8,788 nucleotides of DNA, from assembly GCA_030696235.1 (NCBI GenBank), contig JAUYSN010000216.1:1-8788 (forward strand), written 5' to 3'. The notes beneath the pieces are model-generated. The model was not told the origin of the DNA. It saw nothing but the letters and a program-made list of their open reading frames with translations, and did no database searches. Positions 1 through 4,038 of the stretch are shown here, in pieces (the stretch's first letter is position 1; every line of letters begins with the position of its first letter). Position numbers and translations under genes: made by a program. The DNA is from Sulfuricella sp. Its GTDB lineage: Bacteria; Pseudomonadota; Gammaproteobacteria; Burkholderiales; Sulfuricellaceae.

Positions 1-558
1 CAGGGCGCGGGCTTCGTCGTAGCAGGACTGTTCGCAGCGCGCCGCGCCGACGCAGGACATGGAGGTGCGCACGGCAGGGCCGGCGCCGCCCAGGTCGAAG
101 CCCATTTCGTTCAGTTCGTCGAAAGCCGGTTGCACGTTCGCGGTGGTCACGCCCTGGAACATGATGTCGCCGGACTGGCCGTGGAAGGCGATCAGGCCGG
201 AGCCGTGCTTTTCCCACACGTCGCAGAACTTGCGCAGCAGGTCGGAAGTGTAGTGCATGCCGGCAGGCGGCTGGATGCGCAGGGTGTGGAACTCGGCCGC
301 AGCGGGATAGACCGGCTTCTCGTTCTCGTCCTTGAGTTCGGTAAACCGCGGGATCACGCCGCCACCGTAGCCGAACACGCCGACGGTACCGCCCTTCCAG
401 TAACCTTTTTTGGTCCGATAGGAGGTTTCCAGCTGACCCATCAGGTCAACCATCATGTCGTTGTCTTTGGCCAGGCGCTTGAGGCCGGTCACAAAGCTGG
501 GCCACGGGCCGCTTTCCAGCTGGTCGAGCATAGGCGTGTCGTGTTGTTTCTTAGCCAT
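1..558 (-). CDS. dsrA: Dissimilatory sulfite reductase alpha subunit DsrA, N-terminal part (C-terminus beyond left edge)
   Basis: DsrA forms the cytoplasmic alpha2beta2 siroheme/[4Fe-4S] sulfite reductase with DsrB. In sulfur oxidisers it runs in reverse, releasing sulfite from sulfane sulfur delivered through DsrC. The first 186 residues are visible. They begin MAKKQHDTPMLDQLESGPWP and include GYWKGGTVGVFGYGGGVIP (residues 52-70), QPPAGMHYTSDLLRKFCDVW (96-115) and HGSGLIAFHGQSGDIMF (118-134). The last segment, SCVGAARCEQSC (168-179), holds the C-X5-C pair (Cys169, Cys175) of the siroheme-coupled iron-sulfur site plus Cys179. The N-terminus recalls the Allochromatium-type oxidative enzyme, but assignment as reverse Dsr is inferred from context. 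The ATG at 558 follows a GGAGA ribosome-binding site. The gene is divergent from the 1062-3853 operon, and dsrB and later dsr genes would be expected further left. Confidence 0.96.
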   Translation of the reverse strand, partial: MAKKQHDTPMLDQLESGPWPSFVTGLKRLAKDNDMMVDLMGQLETSYRTKKGYWKGGTVGVFGYGGGVIPRFTELKDENEKPVYPAAAEFHTLRIQPPAGMHYTSDLLRKFCDVWEKHGSGLIAFHGQSGDIMFQGVTTANVQPAFDELNEMGFDLGGAGPAVRTSMSCVGAARCEQSCYDEARAL

Positions 559-568
559 AGTTTTTTAA

Positions 569-573
569 TCTCC
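569..573 (-). promoter_or_regulatory. Ribosome-binding site of dsrA
   Basis: On the minus strand GGAGA lies 10 nt upstream of the dsrA ATG in an A/T-rich leader. It supports the start at 558, which also matches the N-terminus expected for DsrA. Confidence 0.65.
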
Positions 574-846
574 AAAAAAATTGAAACGGACGCAAGTTCC
601 AGTCCTGCACGGCAAAGTTGCCAGCATCCTGAATTAATAAATCCTCAAAAGCCGGCGGCCAATACCCCGCCCGCTCCGCACGCTCCTTTATTATTTGCTT
701 CTTTCACAAAAACTATAAGGAACCGCGTCACCAACCATAAATACTACTGCCAACAAGTAATGACTTTCTATTGTCATCATGGGTGGCGCATACTACCCAT
801 CCGGGTTATTCGCCACCCCCTGCTTGGGATATAACCTGGCCGCCTC

Positions 847-877
847 TTGATTCCTGGCCACCCTATCCTCATATAAT
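847..877 (+). promoter_or_regulatory. Candidate sigma70 promoter for the operon starting at 1062
   Basis: A perfect TATAAT (872-877) lies 19 bp downstream of TTGATT (847-852). The spacer is slightly long. A transcript starting near 884 would have a leader of about 180 nt before the first gene. No other plus-strand hexamer pair in the gap looked better. Confidence 0.4.
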
Positions 878-1016
878 ACGGCAACGCAATGTTTACGAAC
901 CATCAGACGCAGAATCTTTGAAGCCGCTGCTCCTGCATCGAGACCCGGCAGTTTGCTAAAGATTCGCGGCGAGGTCAAGTGGCGGATTGCTTGGCAACTT
1001 TCGTCAATGTTTTGAT

Positions 1017-1044
1017 CAGGATCTACGTTTCAGGATCTACGTTT
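1017..1044 (+). repeat. Perfect 14-bp tandem duplication just upstream of the first operon gene
   Basis: CAGGATCTACGTTT occurs twice in direct succession (1017-1030 and 1031-1044). It is followed at once by the AAGGATAGG ribosome-binding region (1045-1053) of the gene at 1062. Each copy carries an AGGAT string resembling the real Shine-Dalgarno region, so the array resembles repeated partial ribosome-binding sites. It may equally be a slippage product. Confidence 0.9.
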
Positions 1045-1061
1045 AAGGATAGGTTCACGCA

Positions 1062-1292
1062 ATGGCAATGGAAGAAACCACAAAAATCGACAAATTCACT
1101 GCCTCGCCCTTTCGGCAGGAAATTGAGCTGCACCACGTAGACCACGAAGCGGGCTTCTCCACGCTACGCATAAGGATCCGCGAACTGAAGCGTTTCACCG
1201 TCTTTGACATCGACGAGCATACTGCCGAGCATTGGGGACGCGCCTTGCTGGAATGGGCGGAAACCCGCAAAAAGGAAGGAGTAGCGAAATAG
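1062..1292 (+). CDS. Small conserved-looking protein of unknown function, 76 aa
   Basis: This short, soluble, charged protein has no signal peptide, membrane segment or cysteine. Its composition looks like a real gene: a compact central part (FRQEIELHHVDHEAGFSTLR, then IRIRELKRFTVFDID) likely to form beta strands, followed by an alpha-helical TAEHWGRALLEWAETRKK tail. It vaguely recalls a short betaproteobacterial family of unknown function (possibly the one called DUF6967); this is from memory and unverified. The ATG at 1062 is preceded by AAGGATAGG with good spacing, and an internal ATG at 1068 is possible. It is the first gene after the divergent dsrA region, and its stop lies 20 bp before the Cas6-like gene, so the two are probably co-transcribed. 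No function can be assigned. Confidence 0.75.
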   Translation: MAMEETTKIDKFTASPFRQEIELHHVDHEAGFSTLRIRIRELKRFTVFDIDEHTAEHWGRALLEWAETRKKEGVAK

Positions 1293-1312
1293 GCTGGCCA
1301 ATCGAAAGCGGC

Positions 1313-1933
1313 ATGGTCAACCCCGAATTTGACGATGCCGCAGTAACCGAAGTTCACTTCGAACTGCAAGGCACCCTGCTGCCCCGGGATCACGGCTATC
1401 CGTTGTTCCTTGAGTTGTCGCGCCTGCTGCCCTGGCTACCCGACGAGGCACTGGCTGCGGTTCACCACATCCAGGGCGCGGAAACAGGCAGGGACGACCT
1501 GCTGATATTGAACCGACGGACCAAGCTTGTGGTACGCATCCCCAACCATCGAGAGGCCGACCTGGCGATTCTGTCTGGCCAGACCATCACGGTCGGCGGC
1601 TTCAAGCTGACCATCGGCAAGGGCAAGACCAAGCCACTGGCACGCCACTCTCCACTGTATGCTCACTGCGTCACCACCGGCAGCATGGATGAGGAAAGCT
1701 TTGCCAGCGACATCATCCGCATTCTGGATGAACTGAAGATCACCTGCCGCTTCATCTGTGGCCGGCGCCAGACCATCACCACCGCCGACGGCGTGGCCTA
1801 TGGCTACAGCCTGCTGCTGCACGAATTACCGGTGGAACAATCCATCCTGGTACAGCAGCGCGGCATGGGCGGCAATCGCAAAATCGGCTGCGGCATCTTC
1901 ATCCCGCACAAATCCACCAACGCTCTGGTGTAG
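1313..1933 (+). CDS. Cas6/Cmx6-like RAMP-superfamily protein (orphan, no CRISPR array in view)
   Basis: This 206-aa protein resembles the Cas6/Cmx6 family named from type I-MYXAN CRISPR systems, whose members cut precursor CRISPR RNA. Family-like features are an N-terminal beta strand plus VHFELQGTLLPRDHGYPLFL (residues 14-33, His27 a catalytic candidate), SRLLPWLPD (36-44), and IPNHREADLAILSGQTITVGG (77 onward). A C-terminal glycine-rich loop, GMGGNRKIGCG (184-194), follows an LQQ-type helix, as in RAMP ferredoxin folds. The length fits the family. The start is chosen at 1313 because upstream in-frame ATGs (1232, 1253) lie inside the preceding gene and the family homology begins just after it. 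The Shine-Dalgarno is weak, so translation may be coupled to the 76-aa gene. No CRISPR repeats or other cas genes are visible. The fold assignment is fairly sure; a CRISPR role is doubtful, and an RNA-processing or RNA-binding role is inference. Confidence 0.8.
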   Translation: MVNPEFDDAAVTEVHFELQGTLLPRDHGYPLFLELSRLLPWLPDEALAAVHHIQGAETGRDDLLILNRRTKLVVRIPNHREADLAILSGQTITVGGFKLTIGKGKTKPLARHSPLYAHCVTTGSMDEESFASDIIRILDELKITCRFICGRRQTITTADGVAYGYSLLLHELPVEQSILVQQRGMGGNRKIGCGIFIPHKSTNALV

Positions 1934-1970
1934 AATACCCCCACTTTTTTTTGTAACCCGCAAACTTTCA

Positions 1971-1977
1971 AAGGAGG
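1971..1977 (+). promoter_or_regulatory. Strong Shine-Dalgarno of the DsrC-like gene
   Basis: AAGGAGG lies 7 nt before the ATG at 1985, a near-ideal ribosome-binding site and the strongest in the operon. It suggests this gene is made in larger amounts than its neighbours, as is typical for DsrC-family proteins. Confidence 0.85.
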
Positions 1978-1984
1978 AATCACA

Positions 1985-2314
1985 ATGGCATACGTAGTAA
2001 ACGGCGTTGAGCTTGAAACCGACGAGGAAGGCTACCTGCTTGAGCCGAACTACAGCGACGAGATTGTTCCCATGATCGCCGCAGAAGAAGGCCTCACGAT
2101 GACCGATGAGCGTTGGGCCATCGTCAACTACATGCGCGAGCAATACAAGGAACACGGCCACACGCCAACATTCCGTAACATGTTGAAAGACTGGGAAAAG
2201 ATTCGCCCAGGCACCGACAGCAAATACCTCTACACCCAGTTTCCCGAAATGCCGGCCAAACAGGCTGCCAAGGTAGCTGGCCTGCCCAAGCCTTACGGCA
2301 AGGGCGGATACTAA
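1985..2314 (+). CDS. DsrC/TusE-family protein lacking both redox cysteines (RspA-like)
   Basis: DsrC carries sulfur as a trisulfide between two C-terminal cysteines and delivers it to or from DsrAB; TusE does a related job in tRNA thiolation using the penultimate cysteine. This 109-aa protein has the family fold markers: VNGVELETDEEGYL (residues 5-18), MTDERWAIVNYMREQY (39-54), TPTFRNMLK (60-68) and the C-terminal arm AGLPKPYGKGGY (98-109). It has no cysteine anywhere. The CysB position is Ala95 (AKQAAKVAGLP) and the CysA position is Lys106 (usual TGCV replaced by YGKGGY, which is slightly longer). It therefore cannot carry sulfur in the known way. Cysteine-free DsrC relatives have been called RspA and proposed to be regulatory; that label is from memory. 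It lies 51 bp after the Cas6-like gene and behind a strong ribosome-binding site. Confidence 0.93.
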   Translation: MAYVVNGVELETDEEGYLLEPNYSDEIVPMIAAEEGLTMTDERWAIVNYMREQYKEHGHTPTFRNMLKDWEKIRPGTDSKYLYTQFPEMPAKQAAKVAGLPKPYGKGGY

Positions 2315-2321
2315 CGTCCGG

Positions 2322-2390
2322 TAATGGGTAATGGGCGAAGGGTGTAATAACCCGCGCCCTGCCCTACTCCTCCCGCATCACCCATCACCC
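2322..2390. repeat. Heptamer repeats forming an imperfect hairpin between the DsrC-like and sulfurtransferase genes
   Basis: TAATGGG occurs twice in tandem (2322-2335) and CATCACC twice (2376-2389). The second pair is the near reverse complement of the first, so about 10 of 12 bases can pair across a loop of roughly 40 nt. GGGTRATGGG-type arrays are familiar small intergenic repeats in environmental proteobacterial genomes. The downstream arm runs straight into the ATG at 2392, where a Shine-Dalgarno would be expected, so folding could affect translation of the sulfurtransferase or stabilise the upstream message. Confidence 0.7.
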
Positions 2391-2391
2391 C

Positions 2392-3240
2392 ATGAAGTTC
2401 ACCACTCTGGTTTCCGCCGAGGAGCTGGCTCAGCATCTTGACGATCCGGGCTGGATCGTCTTTGACTGCCGCTTCACGCTCACCGATCCGGAAGCGGGGC
2501 GTCGCGCTTACCTGCACGGCCACATCCCGGGCGCACGCTACGCCCACCTGGACGAAGACCTCTCGTCTCCGATCACGCCCACCAGCGGCCGTCACCCGCT
2601 GCCCAGTCCGCAGCTTCTGAGCGAAAAACTGGGACTCTGGGGAGTGGACAACACCAGACAAGTCGTCGTCTACGATGACAGTTTCGGCTCCATGGCGGTG
2701 AGGATGTGGTGGCTATTGCGCTGGCTAGGCCACGATGCCGTCGCCCTGCTCGATGGCGGTATACCCATGTGGATGCGGAAGAAGCTGCCTGTCACCACCG
2801 ATCTGCCCGAAATCATTCCGACCCAATTCATTCCCCGTCTGCAGAACTGGATGTGGGCGGACGTCACTGAAGTGGATCAGGCCCGGCAGGACCACAACCG
2901 AGTGATCATCGATGCCCGGCCGGAAGATCGCTTCAGCGGTGAACGCGAACCGCTGGACAAGGTCGCCGGTCACATCCCCGGCTCCATCAACTGGACTTTC
3001 GAAGAAAACATCGATTTCGACGGCACCTACCTTCCCGCAGAGGAGCTGCGCACCGCCTATCTTGATCTGCTGCACGGCATTCCGCCGGCTCAGGCGATCC
3101 ACTCTTGCGGCTCCGGCGTGACCGCCTGCCACAACATCCTGGCCATGGAAATTGCCGGATTGCCGGGGGGGAAGCTTTATCCCGGCTCGTGGAGCGAATG
3201 GATCACCGATACGTCCCGCCCGGTCGCCACAGGAGAATGA
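2392..3240 (+). CDS. sseA: Two-domain sulfurtransferase, 3-mercaptopyruvate type (SseA-like)
   Basis: This 282-aa tandem rhodanese is probably a cytoplasmic 3-mercaptopyruvate or thiosulfate sulfurtransferase that moves sulfane sulfur to a thiol acceptor through an enzyme persulfide. The N-terminal, catalytically silent domain (about 5-130) has DPGWIVFDCR, GHIPGARYAHLDEDL and VVVYDDSFGSMAVRMWWLLRW, with no loop cysteine. The C-terminal domain (about 155-280) has IIDARPEDRFSG, AGHIPGSINW and the active-site loop HSCGSGVTACH with Cys239. CGSGVTA is the loop of mercaptopyruvate sulfurtransferases, whereas thiosulfate rhodaneses usually have CRKGVTA. It ends with the conserved YPGSWSEW. The start fits the family N-terminus but has no Shine-Dalgarno, the preceding bases being a repeat arm. 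Its position suggests a role in supplying or moving sulfane sulfur for Dsr; that part is inference. Confidence 0.93.
   Translation: MKFTTLVSAEELAQHLDDPGWIVFDCRFTLTDPEAGRRAYLHGHIPGARYAHLDEDLSSPITPTSGRHPLPSPQLLSEKLGLWGVDNTRQVVVYDDSFGSMAVRMWWLLRWLGHDAVALLDGGIPMWMRKKLPVTTDLPEIIPTQFIPRLQNWMWADVTEVDQARQDHNRVIIDARPEDRFSGEREPLDKVAGHIPGSINWTFEENIDFDGTYLPAEELRTAYLDLLHGIPPAQAIHSCGSGVTACHNILAMEIAGLPGGKLYPGSWSEWITDTSRPVATGE
3231..3236 (+). promoter_or_regulatory. Ribosome-binding site overlapping the end of the sulfurtransferase gene
   Basis: AGGAGA lies inside the last codons of the sulfurtransferase gene and 5 nt before the ATG at 3242. The TGA stop (3238-3240) is only one base from that ATG. This fixes the start at 3242 and predicts translational coupling. 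Confidence 0.8.
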
Positions 3241-3241
3241 A

Positions 3242-3853
3242 ATGAAACCGATTCGAATCAAAACCAACTGGTTCAAGAAAGACGGTCAACCGAAGGACCC
3301 CGCGGAAACCGCCTCGGTTCTGGCCATGATCCTGTGGCGCATGGCGGACAGGTTCACCATCAACCTGTCAAAAGCGGATTACGACATCATCACGCCCCAG
3401 CGCGGTTTTGTCCTGATGGCCGAGTTCCTCGCATTCGAAGTACAGTACGCCGACCGCCTCGCCTACAATCGTATCGACGATGCAACGCGCACTGCCTTCA
3501 TCCAGGCGCTGGCCAAGCGATTATCCGAAATGATGGAAGAAAACATCCTCGAAATCGCGCCGAACAACGACGAAGCTTACGATTACAAAGCCGGCTTCAT
3601 CGACCTGCTCAACCGTCGCCTGGTGGATTACGCCACCTTCGACCTGGTTGACGAGAAGCCCTCTTTCGCCACGCTGCGCTACCTTGGCAACTGCATCCGC
3701 GAGGTCATGGATAAGCGTGACCAGCCGTGGATCATCGACCAGATCATGGAAATCGAATCGCCGGAAGCGGTAGAAACCATCAAGAAAACGATGCGCGGCC
3801 TGCTGGAAACCGAAGAAGAGTATCCCCCTCTACCCCCTCTACCCCCTCTGTAA
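3242..3853 (+). CDS. Protein of unknown function, 203 aa, with C-terminal PPL triplet repeat
   Basis: I do not recognise a named family with confidence. The protein is soluble and mostly helical, with no signal peptide or obvious membrane span. It opens MKPIRIKTNWFKKDGQPKDP, followed by ETASVLAMILWRMADRFTIN (about residues 22-41) and RGFVLMAEFLAFEVQYADRL (about 54-73). The rest is acidic and helical and contains only one cysteine. The tail EEEYPPLPPLPPL is encoded by three 9-bp tandem repeats directly before the stop. The TNWFKKDG opening and the WRMADR segment recall hypothetical proteins of beta-proteobacteria, from memory only. It is coupled to the sulfurtransferase gene by a one-base gap and is the last gene of the operon, which favours a role tied to the dsr-accessory genes. 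Confidence 0.85.
   Translation: MKPIRIKTNWFKKDGQPKDPAETASVLAMILWRMADRFTINLSKADYDIITPQRGFVLMAEFLAFEVQYADRLAYNRIDDATRTAFIQALAKRLSEMMEENILEIAPNNDEAYDYKAGFIDLLNRRLVDYATFDLVDEKPSFATLRYLGNCIREVMDKRDQPWIIDQIMEIESPEAVETIKKTMRGLLETEEEYPPLPPLPPL
3824..3850 (+). repeat. Three 9-bp tandem repeats encoding PPL-PPL-PPL
   Basis: CCCCCTCTA occurs twice and CCCCCTCTG once (3824-3832, 3833-3841, 3842-3850), in frame and immediately before the TAA stop at 3851. Each unit encodes Pro-Pro-Leu. Because the unit is 9 bp, copy-number change would keep the frame and only lengthen or shorten the tail. PPL is not a PPP run, so strong ribosome stalling is not expected. Confidence 0.95.
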
Positions 3854-3903
3854 AAAACCGTCTAGGCGCCAACCCACTCCATTTCTCGATCAATAAAGCA
3901 TTA

Positions 3904-3999
3904 ACCGCTAAGGACGCAAAGATTCGCAAAGGAAAGACGGAGGCCCTGACATGCCAATCTGATTGTTTTTCCTTCGCGTTCCTTTGCGTCCTTAGCGGT
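3904..3999. repeat. Long imperfect inverted repeat in the convergent gap (REP-like element or bidirectional terminator)
   Basis: ACCGCTAAGGACGCAAAG (3904-3921) is repeated perfectly as its reverse complement at 3982-3999. The pairing extends imperfectly inward to about 3936 and 3967, giving arms of about 33 bp around a loop of about 30 nt. Within the arms CGCAAAG/CGCAAAGG motifs recur. Similar 'aaggacgcaaagg' dyads are a common intergenic repeat in environmental proteobacteria, recalled and not checked. It sits between the ends of the operon and of ppdK, so it could end transcription from both sides. The usual U-tract is not seen directly after the stem, so terminator function is uncertain. 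Confidence 0.85.
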
Positions 4000-4038
4000 C
4001 GAAGATTCTTGCAGGTTAGTGTTGTTTGGAATACGGAA

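Larger units (their letters stand above)
559..1061. other. Divergent intergenic region between dsrA and the five-gene operon
   Basis: About 500 bases separate the two divergent starts, and no convincing gene lies here. The part next to dsrA (559-780) is A/T-rich and presumably holds the dsrA promoter. A TATAGT-like hexamer (minus strand, 712-717) is present without a good -35, so no dsrA promoter is called. An inverted repeat GGGTGGCG (781-788) / CGCCACCC (811-818) encloses a smaller ACCC/GGGT dyad. CCTGGCC occurs twice (835-841, 853-859) and GCCACCC twice (812-818, 858-864), just upstream of or overlapping the plus-strand promoter candidate. A 14-bp tandem duplication lies at 1017-1044. These elements could serve joint control of dsrA and the operon, but no known regulator site was recognised. 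Confidence 0.6.

Noticed and set aside
130..834. Long plus-strand open frame (234 codons) over the left edge
   Set aside because: It is antisense to dsrA, whose protein sequence is unmistakable, and its translation has low-complexity shadow-like composition.
793..978. Possible small minus-strand gene (61 codons) in the dsrA upstream gap
   Set aside because: No ribosome-binding site or recognisable motif was seen, and it overlaps the operon promoter candidate.
1017..1044. Direct repeats as a remnant CRISPR array beside the Cas6-like gene
   Set aside because: The copies are contiguous, only 14 bp, with no spacers and no dyad. No other regularly spaced repeats exist in the window.
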